64,000 nt of DNA from Spisula solida (GCA_947247005.1 OX365947.1:2866530-2930529); one strand, 5' to 3'; positions 45,334 through 58,058 are shown, numbered from the stretch's first letter. The notes: generated by a model not told the origin, from the letters alone. Numbers and translations: made by a program.

Positions 45334-45369
45334 GGACGGGTAGGGAACTTGTGATGCCTTCAATAGTTT
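45334..45369 (+). CDS. Candidate terminal exon start downstream of 44813-44886
   Basis: The strong acceptor cttttatttccacag (AG at 45332-45333) is followed by ggacgggtagggaacttgtg. In the frame carried from the preceding candidate it reads GRVGNL then TGA at 45352-45354. The sequence then runs into the tandem repeat at 45370, which would form the 3' UTR. The exon end is not determinable. Confidence 0.28.
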
Positions 45370-45625
45370 AAAGAAGCAGAAGTTGCTACAGATTATAAAA
45401 GTTACTACAAATTACAGAAGTTGCTAGGGATTATTAAAGTTGCTTTGTGTTACAGAAGTTGCTACACAGAAGTTGCTACAAATTAAAAAAGTTGCTACAA
45501 ATTACAGAAGTTGCTAGGGATTAAAAAAGTTGCTACACAGAAGTTGCAACAAATTAAAAAAGTTACTACAAATTACAGAAGTTCCTAGGAATTATAAAAG
45601 TTGCTACAGATGAGAGAAGTTGCTT
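45370..45625. repeat. ~20-bp tandem repeat (aagttgctacaaattacag)
   Basis: About twelve units of aagttgctacaaattacag with variants gctagggattat and gctacacag, in a loose higher-order alternation. Confidence 0.85.
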
Positions 45626-47182
45626 CTGTATTCTTTATCAGATACATTTCAAGATTCCAATGCACTTTATTGGAACATCAAAGCTGTGGTAAAAATAGAA
45701 CGACTTTTGTATAAAGAATTTTCGTTATAAATATATAGACCTGTAATGTTTCTATTGCTGGCTGGTATCTATATTGAAATCTAATACGATAAGAAATGTC
45801 AGTCAAAATTCTAAAATTACCCGACAGAACCGATACATTTCCTCGTTTTATCTGTGCACGTTTCATACTGCATGCTGGGTACGGGGGTTCGGTTCTGAAA
45901 TATACACTCACGTTCTGTGATAAGACGTTTTTTTGTATTTTACATTTTGTTACTGTTGCCATGGTAAATACACGATTAGCCTTTGAAATTTATGCATATT
46001 TTATCGAAATATTTATCAACATTAACTGGTTATGATTTTCTCATTTCTGGGAAATTTGGCAATGATGTGACTGCTTTGTGTTTGCTGACTTATGTTTCCC
46101 CAACTTATCTTTCCCCGACTTATCTTTCAGTTTAAAGAGGCTGAACCTGAGATAAACGTCAAAATATGAAATATTTCAAAACTACTTAAAATGATTTTAA
46201 ATATTGAATCATATGTTGAAATATCATTTTCGGGCTACCAAATAGGTTGGAGGGGGAGGCATAAAGATAAGCCATTGTCTGTGGGTTTGTAAGTCTTGTC
46301 TGTCTGTCCCAATATGTTGCGTTGCATGTGTTTAAAATAGTCATTGAGTTATCAAATGTCTTGGGAATATTATAGTTGGCATGATTTTTGTTGCACACCT
46401 AGTATGTATAGGTGTTTTCTTTCATTTTTATCCATTAGTTAAGGCCCTTGACTTGGACAATTGGCAAGAAAACTGGATTGTCAAGTTGAACTCGAAGAAT
46501 TCGAGTTACGAGGTGAAAATCTCGTTTATCGAGGTGAAAATCTCATTTATTTGATAAAATCTTAATTCTTCCGAAAATAATAGGAAGTTTTCTGAATAAA
46601 GTGATGTTTTTGTGGTACATACTGTGTGTACAGCAACAAAGTCTAAGTATTTTTATTATTATATTTTCTTTGAATAGATTTGTGATTTAGATAATTCCTA
46701 AGAACTCCCATTTTCAGAAAATAATCGACATTTAAGTGGGTTTATTCTTAAATTTGAAAAAAAAACACGTTTTGTCATTATGTTATTTTGCATGAAAAAT
46801 GTTGCTTTGCTAAAGAATACAAAAAATACAATGAACACAAAAAACATCTTACTGTATTTCATTATACACAAAGTATAAGAATAGAATTTGAAAATTTTTG
46901 TATTATGATCATCAGCGTAAGAATTTAAAATGCAGGTATAATAAATAATGTTGGATCACAAATATGATATTTTAATATTTTGTTATTGTTTAAATTTTAC
47001 ATGTTAATACTTTGTTATTCTTCGATTACAAGAATTTATAAAAGCATGTAAATTAATGTCCAGAGGGTCCATTGATATTATCTTCCTGTCATTAAGGAAG
47101 TTACCAGCTTTGATACAAATTTATTGTACATGTATAATCAATTTAAATTTTGTAAATGAACTTTTTTGACGAACTGTACATA
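45626..47182. other. Non-coding stretch
   Basis: Contains a doubled tttccccNacttatctttc (46090-46128) and a 23-bp doublet cgaggtgaaaatctcNttta (46505-46555). Frames at 45678-46035 overlap on opposite strands. No gene is supported. Confidence 0.45.
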
Positions 47183-47425
47183 CACTACATGCATGTCACT
47201 TGACTTTTGAAACTCTCTTGTATAATTAGTGTTAATTTTATTTATTTGTTCCGATTGAGTATTTTATATGTAAATGTACATTTATATTTTCAATTATTGA
47301 AAACCTACATGCATGTCACTTGACTTTTGAAACTGTCCTGTATAATTAAGTGTTAATTACATTAATTTGTCCCGATTGAGTATTTTGTTTGTATGTACAT
47401 CTATATTACCAATTATTGAATACCT
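47183..47425. repeat. ~120-bp direct duplication
   Basis: ctacatgcatgtcacttgac ttttgaaact...gattgagtattt occurs twice, starting near 47184 and 47304, with scattered differences. Confidence 0.88.
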
Positions 47426-47565
47426 ACACTTGTTCATACATATGTACTTACTCTAGAACGTGACTCACTTTCGTGAATTTGTTCAGTTTTTTTCTACCAA
47501 TTCAGGTATCATGACACACTTTGTCATCATTTGTTATTGATATGACAGATTAGCAATCCACGCTA

Positions 47566-48186
47566 GGGGGCGGAGCTTAACTTCACTAGCTTGTCAGTTA
47601 TTGGATTTTAGTACAGGACAGTAAAATCGCTACTCTACCTTGTACTATACGGTAAAATATACCTGAAGTTCTTGATACCTTGTTTAAACTGATGTTATTC
47701 TGATGTTACTTCATGTTGGTGGCTCAGTTTTATGTTGTGTATAGTTTTAATTGATGTTAAAAAATCAATTAAGGGAGTTTATTTTTATGTGAACCTTAAA
47801 CTGATGAATTATCATCAATATTGATATTTTGAAGACGTTTGCGAGGCTGTGTATTGATTATAAGCCTTCGAGTTCATTTGAATTTACTTAATTTTTGGAT
47901 TTTGTCGATATTGGATATTGTTGCGTTCTACTGTTGACTTTGTGACTTCTTGTGTGCAGTTTGACTCTGTGTATACATTCAACTGGACATTTGAAATTTT
48001 TAGTGATTTTTATGGATTTTTTGGGATTTTTACTATAAATGTTAATTTTTAGTAAAAAGTTTTATCTATGAGTTTATAACAACATTTACATTGGAATTAA
48101 ACCAATCGTTTTGCATTTTGGTCGGATAATTAAATTGCAATTTACTGAAGCTTAATTGCATTTCGTGGATTAAATTTCAAAACCAA
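47566..48186 (+). promoter_or_regulatory. Possible promoter and untranslated first exon
   Basis: A GC-box-like gggggcggagc (about 47570-47580) lies just upstream of an initiator-like tcagtt (47595-47600) in DNA that is otherwise AT-rich. No TATA box is seen. The following sequence has no tandem repeats or TIRs and ends at a strong donor, aaccaag/gtaagc (GT at 48188). No long frame is present, so it would be a 5' leader. Each piece is weak alone; the order is what supports it. Confidence 0.25.
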
Positions 48187-48188
48187 GG

Positions 48189-49039
48189 TAAGCTTATATA
48201 CTATGTTTTTTTGTTCACTTAACTTGCACAGTTTATGTGAGTTGATGTTTAAATGGTTTAAATTGTAAGATCGTTCATGAAATAATTTAACGTTCTTTGA
48301 AGTTGACTTTTGCGTATTGATGTTACATTTAATTCTGTAATTTTGAAGGATGACCTTTATCCCGTATTATAGTGATTCTCTTTTTATTCCAAAACATGTA
48401 TGTTATGAAGCCTTGCGTATTTCATGATACGTAAAATTTATATGATAAAAGCTTCATGTTAAAGTACTGGTAGATTCATTCTTTAGTATTATACTTTGAC
48501 AATTTTGAACTGAGAGACAAAATTGAATTTTAAACAACAACAATGACTATGTCTCACTGGAATAACTCATGGTAGTTATTTCAAAATATATTTTGAAATT
48601 GTTGCTCTATTAATATTAAACACAAACTTTGTTAAATGTACATGATTTAATGAACATTTACAAACGTCAGTTTCTTGGAATGTGTTTAGCTATTTTAATA
48701 CTGTGATAGAAATGTATGACTTCTCAAAGTTATAATTTTAGACATTTTTAACATGCAGTAATGAACTAAATTTATAATAACAAATTTTTGTAAAAATGAG
48801 GTCAAATTTCACTATGTGTAGATTAGATAGTAAATATATATACATGTATATATGGATGTACGTATAGGACAATATGTCGGTATGAGATAGTATATCTATG
48901 AAGTGTAAATAAAATATTCGTAAAATAAATGCTCGGACTTGAGTACGCCTATTGTCCATGTACATGTATATTACTGATAAAAATATTTGGAATCCTTCGG
49001 TACTTATTGCTGATTATTTGTCAGCGTTAATATTAAAAT
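48189..49039. other. AT-rich non-coding stretch (intron 1 if the leader exon is real)
   Basis: No repeat array or gene seen. Confidence 0.4.
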
Positions 49040-49630
49040 TTTGAAACTGAGTATTTGTCAGCATAATTATATTTTGTCAGCATCAATATTTGTCAGCATA
49101 ATTATATTTTATCAGTATTTGTCAGCATAATTATATTTTGTCATCATCAATATTTGTCAGCATAATCATATTTTGTCAGCATAATTATTTTTTGTCAGCA
49201 TCAATATTTGTCAGCATAATAATATTTTGTCAGCATCAGTATTTGTCAGCATAATTATATTTTGTCAGCATCAATATTTGTCAGCATAATTATTTTTTGT
49301 CAGCATCAATATTTGTCAGCATAATTATTTTTTGTCAGCATCAATATTTATCAGCATAATAATATTTTGTCAGCATCAATATTTGTCAGCATAATTATAT
49401 TTTGTCAGCATCAATATTTGTCAGCATAATTATATTTTGTCAGCATCAATATTTGTCAGCATAATTATATTTTGTCAGCATCAATATTTGGTTCCTTTGG
49501 CGCAACAGGTTGTATCTTACTTTAACCTGTATAGGGAAATACAACCTTGTTGCACTAAAGGGACAAATTTTGTCAGCATAATTATATTTGTCAGCATAAC
49601 TATTTGTAACTGAACATTTGTCAGCAATGA
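49040..49630. repeat. 35-bp minisatellite, ~13 copies, interrupted at 49491-49564
   Basis: The unit tttgtcagcataattatatt plus ttgtcagcatcaata is itself a pair of ~17-bp half-units. The array resumes after the 74-bp hairpin insertion with three more half-units. Confidence 0.92.
49491..49564. mobile_element. 74-bp hairpin element, copy 2, inside the array
   Basis: gttcctttggcgcaacaggt tgtatcttac pairs with aatacaaccttgttgcacta aagggac. It is the same length and termini as 39729-39802. Its position within an otherwise continuous array shows it inserted after the array formed. Confidence 0.82.
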
Positions 49631-50532
49631 GCATTAATATTTGTCACAAAATGTTCATCAGCGTGAAAATTGCTGACCGTCACAAAATTATCATGTTTTA
49701 ATTAATTAATTAATTCTTGCATTATTTTATATTTATAGTATGAATTAATTAAAATGTTTTATTACACAGAAGTGACATTGTCAGGTATACTCCTATACCG
49801 CTATATATAGAACGCACTGATATCCTCGCAAAACTTTCAGTATCTTGCCTCGTTTAAGATTTGTTTTAATTGCTAAAATGCATGATATAATTATACAGTA
49901 GGTATACTGCTAATGAATGCGCCAATTTTGGTAATGTTCCCTTTTTTAGAGTTTAAGGTGTAATTTCATTTGTTGAATTGGTTAATTGTTTTTGCAAAGT
50001 TAAATAGGAAATACGTATATGGGTATAAATTGGTTTGTTTGATGTTTTTATTCTTCAATACTCTTGTTTTAGTTTTAATTACAAATTTGGATAATTAGTT
50101 GATTATTCAAACTTTGTTAATTGTCAATTGTCGGATAAATTCTTACAATATTACTCCATTTCCCAATTCTTCTCTGAAATTGGGAAATAAAGTACCTTAA
50201 GAATTATCCCCTTTTCTATACTCACAAAAAGATACACATGTTAAGATAGTTAAGTTTTGTTCTTAAGAAGTTTTTTTTTTAAGAAAACAAGTTTTGCAAT
50301 GTTAACTCTTCTTTTATGCTCCATGTTATAGAATAAGAAAATTGAACTTATAAAATGTATTATCGCCGAGCTTGTAATTTGCTAGTACCTGATTAGTTTT
50401 CTGTGTGTTACTTGTCACATTAAAGTTAATAATACGCAATTTGTGAAATAATTTTACTGAACTACCTTCTATATATTGTGTACAATCCTCGTTTAACTCA
50501 ATATTTTATTGATTAACTGGTAATATATTTGA
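49631..50532. other. AT-rich non-coding stretch
   Basis: No supported gene or repeat. Confidence 0.5.
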
Positions 50533-50968
50533 CAGGGTTCCCACGGTCAGGGAAAAGTCAGGGAAAAACGTAATTTTTTCAAGGTCAGGGAATTTTGGAA
50601 TTAGTCAGGGAAATCCAGAAATTTACCAAAAGTCGGGGAAAAGTCAGGGAATTTTTCATTGAAGCTGTCGATAAGTGTAATACCTAAGACTGAAAAAAAT
50701 CCTCGTTCGCTATGCTCGCTCGGAATAATTCTACATTATAATAACTTTATGTCAATCAGCAGCCTTAAAATCTGCTACCATAAACTTTTTTGTTCCATAT
50801 AAAGCAAATATATCCTCATTTTCTCTATTTTTTTACCATATTTTGCTTGAACAAAAAGATGCGGTGTCGCCCGATTGCTCTAAAAAGTCAGGGAAAACTG
50901 CTCTGTGGTCAGGGAAAAATCAGGGAAAAGTCAGGGAATTTTGTCTTGGAAAGTTTGTGGGAACCCTG
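50533..50968. mobile_element. 436-bp TIR element (CAGGGTTCCCAC ends)
   Basis: A perfect 12-bp TIR pair (50533-50544 and 50957-50968) is flanked on both sides by TTTGA (50528-50532, 50969-50973). Numerous 'aagtcagggaa' motifs lie near both ends as subterminal repeats. CAGGG ends suggest a hAT-like element, but hAT elements duplicate 8 bp and only 5 match here, so the superfamily is left open. The 79-codon frame within it is not a transposase. Confidence 0.72.
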
Positions 50969-52040
50969 TTTGATTTATTGTAGCAGTATGACTTCCATGT
51001 TAAAGATGATTTTATTATGCCTGTTTTAAATCACTTGAGCAAAAGTAAAAAAAAATGTACAAAGCATATCGTTATAGCATATTGTTATATAGCATTGAAA
51101 ATATGCAATGAATTATTAATGCATGTGTTTGTAAATGTTGAAAAATGAAACTTATTGTATTCTGAAATTTAAAAAAAAATCGACAAATGCAGTAAGGTGA
51201 TTGTATATTTATAGTCACATGACCATGTGACCTAATAAAGCTAAGTTTATTGGGCACCCTGTGATCTGGCTGATTTTGCCGGAAGTAACTAGATAATGCA
51301 ACATAAAAGATTGATTCAATTGCACTAAGTATTATTACAGGGCAGTATTTTACTATTATTTCCTGTTAATACTCAAACATAAAAGATAGATTCAATGGTA
51401 ACTAACATTACCGGGTACAAATGTTCTGATTAAAGATATTTTAGCCAATGTAACCGCTGAGGTTGTGAGGCTTTTACTAGGGAGTGGACCAGAGTGGCAA
51501 CCACTGTCCTAGACTCTTGCATGCATCATACCATATAAGGCAACAAAATGTGTCAAAGAGGCCAATGAAATGCATGGAGCTAGGTGTTGGTGTACCTTTA
51601 AAACCAAAACCAAAACCAATTTCATCACAAAACAGGATCAAAAAACATTGTTCAGTTGTGCTAGGTAGTTTTATTCTTCAAATCTATATGCATCTCTAAT
51701 TTCCATGGCTATAACACTCTTAAAGAGGAGTAGACATAATCATGACCACGTAGATAGGTAGATAAATAGATATATCTCCTAATAAGGCCGTAATGTACTC
51801 TGAGCAAATATATGCACCCTTATTTAACCATATAGAATTACGAAGCCCGTAATGCACACTTCAACTACTTCAGGCGTTCTGTGCAAATTTAGCTAACGTA
51901 TGATTTCACGTGTCAATAAAATAACGTTCAATAATATTATAAATATTTCAACTCAATTATTCCGAGGATAGTTAAAACTTTTATTCAATTTCTGTTTGAT
52001 TTTAAAATCCTGTCGAACGTGTCTTTTCAATTTCGCTGTA
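50969..52040. other. Non-coding stretch
   Basis: A gtcacatg-ac-catgtgac palindrome lies at about 51214-51231. No gene is supported. Confidence 0.5.
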
Positions 52041-53060
52041 TACGTGGGACGTTCAAAAATAAACAGGATTATTGTCACAAAACCCGCATGGTTAAATGAA
52101 ATAAATCACAATATATACCATCAGAAATCGGAATCCTTTTTCTACATACTGTAAAAATATGAACCAAACAAAATACGCGATCCGAGAGTTACAGGTGACT
52201 AAACAAGGTCACTAACGTTGACCCGGCGCACAAAATGACGTCGCGCTATTTTACACGACGTTAGTGCTTCGCACAGGGCTATGAAATACGAAGTTTATAG
52301 TGATATGGGTGATGAAAACATTCCAATACCACACTGAGCCACACAAGTAATGCGTTGATGAGAATCGCATGTATTTCCCCGCATCTTACATCGCATATCT
52401 GGGCGAAAATTCGTACCATGAAACGTTGGTATTTTGCAAAAGCCTCGGTAACTGACGTCACAAACGTTCTTATGATTTCCTATTACTTCCCTGTCTTACA
52501 AAGCTGTACAGTAAACACTAAAGCATTTGTGCATTTCTAAAACTGATTACAGACTTGTAGAACTGTTTCCAAAATGTAGTTACGATAATTTCATACGATT
52601 CAGAGGACATAATCATCTTGCTGTTGACAGAACTTTGTGCTCGTCCGTTTTTCCTTACGTTCTGGTGACGTCACTTTTGCGTCACGAATTTGTCACACTT
52701 GAAGTTCAACTTCTGTTTATTTCAGTACCTTACGTCCAAATGCTGTCAGATTTGCAGACATCGTCCAGCATGTTACATGTAATAATACGGCGATGTTTTA
52801 AAACAAACGATATGATAGTATTAAAGATACACCCCATTACGTAGTTGCCATTATTGTTAATTGATGGGCTGCGCCGGGTGCGTGTTACCATGGTTTCAAA
52901 ATGGACTATTATGAGAGGACGTGATAGGGAAACTCGATAAACCAGATATTGAATTTTCGCAATTGAATTCCGATTCCATATTATGTAATAATATTTGTAT
53001 AATATTGAAAACTTTACCCGTGAGGGCCCCAGTCCTATTTATTTTTGAACGTCCCACGTA
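52041..53060. mobile_element. 1.02-kb TA-flanked TIR element
   Basis: TACGTGGGACGTTCAAAAAT on the left is repeated inverted on the right (to GTCCCACGTA), about 30 bp of TIR with few mismatches. The ends begin and finish with TA, consistent with Tc1/mariner-type insertion. The three interior frames (60, 61 and 105 codons) show no DDE-type motif and are broken by stops, so it is a non-autonomous or decayed copy. Two TGACGTCA motifs are present (52453-52460, 52676-52683). Confidence 0.7.
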
Positions 53061-54913
53061 AATAACCTCTTAAAAGTCATTGCATCCTAAATGGTGTTCC
53101 ATCCTAAATAAATGCTTTAATAATCCGTAAAGTTAATAATTACTGAGTCAACAATCATGGAGTGTGCCTATTCATTATATTTCTCTATATTCCATTGTAA
53201 AACTATTCAACTACGCTTTTTTCTGAAGACATTGTGTAGAAAAAGTATAGATCTTTGAACAAACAAAATATTGAATTATACGTTTGATCAAATCAATACA
53301 CTGCGGGGTTACTTGTGAGCTTAAAATTATCCTTTATTTTGTTATTACTAGCGTTATAAATGATGATTAGATTACAATTGAAACAGTGTCATTATGTTGT
53401 ACAAATACCCCACCCACTTTGCTGGTATATCATAGGACTGAGTACTAGATGTCGATTTCGGATTTTTTGTCGAGTAAAGCCTAGCCCCACTGAGCATTTT
53501 TTGCCTCGGCAATGTACTCCTGTTTGAATTAATTGAGCTAACAGGACATCGGGAACAGGTTCCTCATGGTCTAGGGGAAGTTTCGGGGAAGTCATGAGAC
53601 AGTTTGTGATATATGAAGGAATTTTGATAAATCGGGTTGTATCGGAAGAAATCGGGAGAATATCGCCGATGTGGAATTCCTCAGTGAGACCTAGGCTTAA
53701 ACTAAAACAGCAAGAGAACGGCAAGTTAAAAGCAACAGTTTACTATGAAAGACGGGGGCGGTCACATTTAAATTCACAATTTCAAATCGCGAATCCTATA
53801 ATAAAATGGCTGTTTCGACATCCTGAGCAAAATAGCTATTCAGACTCATTCCTGAGAAATGAAAACTGGTAGGAAGTACTTGATTGATGCATGTACAAAA
53901 TGTACACTGCATACTTTAGGGGTTCTACTAGCTTCTGAATCTGAAGAGTCATTTTGATACATTTGACTAAATTTTACCATGTAATAGGCAAATTACCCAT
54001 TATTTTAAAAGAAAATGACATTTCAAACAAAAATCTTGAGGGTCAAAATGTGGCTTTTTGGAAATTTCATGGGTCAAAACCCCTACTCCCGAGTCGAATC
54101 GAACGCCTGCATACTCTAGCATCAGCAACCAATGTAGCCATCAATGTTAGAATAAGTATCAGTCGAATAACTGTGTCCTTGTTACCTTGTATTTTTAGGC
54201 AAAGATACATGTAGTTGCAATCTATCTTTTATTACTGAAAAAATGTTGTGTTTTGATTGTGTGAAAACCTGCTGGTCAACAAACTACAAGATGTGTAACT
54301 ACATCCCTTTTACATTAAACTCAGTAAACTTCTTAAGAAAAACATAACCTGCTTTCTTAAGTACCTGGTACACGTACATGTTTTAAACGAGTGATTTGAC
54401 GTAGAGATTAACACAGCTTACACGCGGTCCATTGATGTCGCATCTAATTGCTGATCCACGGAAGTTTGTCGTACACGACCTGATTCGTGTATTAAGAAAC
54501 AGCTTATTAAGTTATATATTTATTGATTTCTGTTGCGCTTTAAATATAACAATGTTGTTACAATCAGTGACAGGGGAAATGCTTACTTCGAGTTACTGGT
54601 TACGTTTGTTGGTTAAGCATGTGAACAAAGGTGATGTAGGCTTAAATAGACAGAAATAATCTATAACTTGTAAAATCAATAATAATAATAATAACATGCC
54701 TGGGTATAAATACCCGGGGTATAAATGCTGGGTATATCAGGTGACGGATAATTGTCCGTCTGACATCGTCTGACATGCTGGTTTAAGATATCAACAACAC
54801 GCTAAACAAGGACTTTAAACATCTCTCGGCGATCTTAAACCAAACTCAAAATTTGGTATTTTTTGAAAAAAAAATTTATTACAGCAAACAAACAAGAAGT
54901 TCAAACTTCAGGT
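53061..54913. other. Non-coding stretch with unrecognised frames
   Basis: Opposed frames at 53392-53724 (minus, 110 codons) and 53594-53872 (plus, 92 codons) overlap in a G+C-richer block. A 75-codon plus frame (54432-54659) starts with ATG. None shows a known domain, a signal peptide or splice boundaries. The block at 53390-53870 may be a decayed repeat. Confidence 0.35.
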
Positions 54914-55060
54914 TGTCTCAAACTCAGACTCTAACTTGAGCAAAATCTCAATTTGAGCTGAACGTTTATAGTACTTCAGAATTTCAGATGCGTTGAAGAA
55001 TTGTTAAGAAACAGTGTTTAACCCGAATAAACAGTTGAGATGCTTGGGGAATCGGGGCAA
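54914..55060. mobile_element. MITE, GGCCCCGATCT family, copy 3, truncated
   Basis: tctaacttgagcaaaatctc aatttgagctga and the end gagatgcttggggaatcggg match the right half of copies 1 and 2. The left half is missing and about 60 bp are inserted. Confidence 0.65.
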
Positions 55061-55739
55061 GAGGTAGGAACTTAGTTTGAGTTGCTCTGGGAGAGAAGGG
55101 CCAGATGTGTGAACTTTCAGTTTGTTGCTTGGTGGCTGGAATGTCTTACGATACTCAAATATGGGAATTTAACGTCTAGGGATAAATATTTGTAAATAAA
55201 TTCATAATTTGACCAACCACTGACCATTGGTGACTCATTTTAAACAATGATAACACAATGATCTCGAGCAATATTGCAATTTATGAGATAAACAGTTATT
55301 ATTTCATACTACACTTGGTATAAACAATGTTCAGATATCCCGTAGCACGCAAGACAATCGTATCTCAGTAATTACCTCATATAGTGATAGATAGATACAA
55401 TATTACTGCGATAGATGTGTAATACGGGGTTCTTATCCCCTTATCAATTTTAATCCCCTAATTTGACCATCTGAAAACCGTCCCCTTTATGATAAGACAA
55501 TAGTTGTGGTGGAAATATAAACAATTATTTGTTACAAAGATGAAGTACTTCAGGAAATATCAGATAAATATGGTGTCAAACTATGAGGTGACAATATATG
55601 AATTACTTGGTTCTTGTTTAGGTACAGTTTTAAGTTTGTTTTGTAGAGACTAGGACGTAAGAAACAATTATTCTGATTAGTAATGCAAGTTAACAAATGA
55701 TGAATTTTTAATACACAAAATTGTATACAAAAGGTGCTT

Positions 55740-55985
55740 ACAACATTTATGTGTGTTTGGCCAAACAAGTGGGTCCCAAACATTTATGTGTGTTTGGTCA
55801 GGCAAGAAATCCCAACATTTATGTGTGTTTGGCCAGGCAAGAAATCCCAACATTTATGTGTGTTTGGTCAGGCAAGAAATCCCAACATTTATGTGTGTTT
55901 GGCCATGCAAGAAATCCCAACATTTATGTGTGTTTGGCCAGGCAGGTAGCTGGGTCACCAACATTTACGTGTGTTTGGCCTGAGA
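55740..55985. repeat. 35-bp minisatellite, ~7 copies
   Basis: The unit caacatttatgtgtgtttgg plus ccaggcaagaaatcc; the first and last units are variant. It is out of phase with codons, hence three staggered frames with a FMCVW/IYVCL period. No gene. Confidence 0.92.
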
Positions 55986-57524
55986 AGAGTTGGTCAGAGT
56001 TAATCACTTAAACTTGTCAAAGGTTTGCTTAACATTACCCCTAGCTCCCTAAGGGACACCTTATAACATTTGTACATCAATCTGGGTATCACTACACTAA
56101 ATTTTATATCAAGGCCTATGTTCACTCAATTTTATTTGACACATGGTAAACATATTTTACTGTTTTAATTCACCCAGCCTCCAGACAATATGATAAGTAA
56201 ATGTCCAAGTATTTTCAAGTGTCTCTAAACAGTTTTATCAAGATAAAGATTGTCTGTACACAGTTTTAATTGTTCATGTACAAAAACAACATTTAAACAA
56301 TTAAAAACCTTTTTACTGTTCAATTCATGATAAACTGTCTTGTTATTTAGCAAGCCTTGTTATGGGTTTGATATGCGATCAACATGACTTTTGTGTTATT
56401 AACTTGACTTTTGTATAATTATGTCTCCTTTTTGACATTTAAACAAACCTTGTTAACGTAAGATTGAAAAGGATGTGGTCTTTATTTTATGTTGGAGCAA
56501 ATAATTTTTTGCATTTTTTACCTTTAGATTAGGTTTTTACTCTGAACATTAACATTCATTTTGATAAATTATAAAGGATTATTGTTAATTTACCGTCGCT
56601 GAGTTATGAAATCATTTTCATGCAATTTTATACGTTTTAAAGCATGTTTAATAATTACTCATAATTTTGGCGTAAATACTTCATACATTGAAGTAAATGA
56701 ACAATTTATTTTATTTCTTGGAAATCGTTTGAACCATGCTTTGAAAGTAAGCCTTGTTCACGTGGCTGATCAGCTGAGTGGTGAAAGATGCGTGTTGTTA
56801 CCTATGATGATAATCTGACGTCTATATGCATGAAAGGCGAGAACATTGTAAACTACACTAATTTCATTCTTACGCTAATCTTTAAACCAAGAGTTTGGCT
56901 TAACGTGTTAATATAACTGTTCCTTTGTCAGAACTGATCTTGGTGAATTTTTTGCAAAAATCCATTTTTCTTCAAAAACAATAATTTAGCCACTTTTTAT
57001 CTCGATATTTTGACTATTTAAGTAGCCTTTTTCAAGATTGCTACTATGTGTGTGCATACTGTCAAAGTGAAGAATATCACTTTTATAAAATAATTATTTC
57101 ATGAAAATCATATGAGTTGTTCATAAATTAATATAATTATTAATTTATATACATGTGTGTGTATTAAAATCTGTTACAAGTGGGCTGTATTATTTGATCT
57201 ATGACTTTATGTACATGTGTGTGCTGGCTGTCGTGTGTGCTGGCTGTCAGCCGGTAGTCTATAACTGTAATTGTGTGATTATTTCTAGTTATTGTTTACT
57301 TGTCAAATGTCTTAAAAACAATGTCATAACTTGATGAATCTGACGATGTATTTGTTTATATACATGTCGTACCAGTCTGTATGCCCTGTCTATATTTTAT
57401 TATTTTGATGACAGACTAGTTCAGCATTGACAAATCATGTTATCACTAGATGGCAACATCTTGCCCTCATTGTCATACCTTTCCTTACATTGTGTTAGTG
57501 TGTGAATATTGTTAAACCTATTAC
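55986..57524. other. AT-rich non-coding stretch
   Basis: Only a small tgtgtgctggctgtc duplication near 57219-57252 and no supported gene. Confidence 0.5.
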
Positions 57525-57800
57525 AAGAACCCAGTATGTTACCTTTGTTTAAGTACCTTTCTTTTTCTTGCAGTTACTGATTTTAAGGATTATTTTACAT
57601 GTATGGAAATATTATTTTTAAAAATCACAAAAACCCAGTATGTTACCATTGTTTAAATATCTTTCTTTTTTTGGCGTCTACATGTTTGCAAATATTTATA
57701 CTTTCAGAACTGTACATGATGTTACCTTTCTTTTTCTGGCATTTACATGGGAATATTTAAAAAAAAGCTTTTGAAACAATCCAACATGTTACCATTGTTT
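57525..57800. repeat. Degenerate ~100-bp tandem repeat, 3-4 units
   Basis: cagtatgttacctttgttta and tacctttctttttcttgca recur with decay near 57530, 57635, 57718 and 57784. The strong acceptor-like cctttctttttcttgcag (57573) belongs to this repeat. Confidence 0.65.
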
Positions 57801-58058
57801 AATTAAATCAATTCGATCGGTTTTGAAACAGATGTAGATCGTATTTTTTAACCTCCCACCTTGTTGAAATGATTCAAACCAGAAAATCAGTCAAGGACGT
57901 CGTTTTATTACTAATATGCGTTTACTTCTGTATCATTTTAATTACCTTTGTATGGTATTCTCATAGGAGCTTATTTCATACCTTCAAAATTTAAACTCTT
58001 CTGTGGAAAATCAAAGTGCTGTGAAGAGCACAAATTTGCCTCTTATTGCCACCCTTAC

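Noticed and set aside
55721..56011. Three staggered frames with an IYVCL/FMCVW period
   Set aside because: Artefact of the 35-bp array, which is not a multiple of three.
57573..57620. Very strong splice acceptor (cctttctttttcttgcag)
   Set aside because: It lies in a degenerate ~100-bp tandem repeat whose other units repeat the pyrimidine tract, and no open exon or donor follows.
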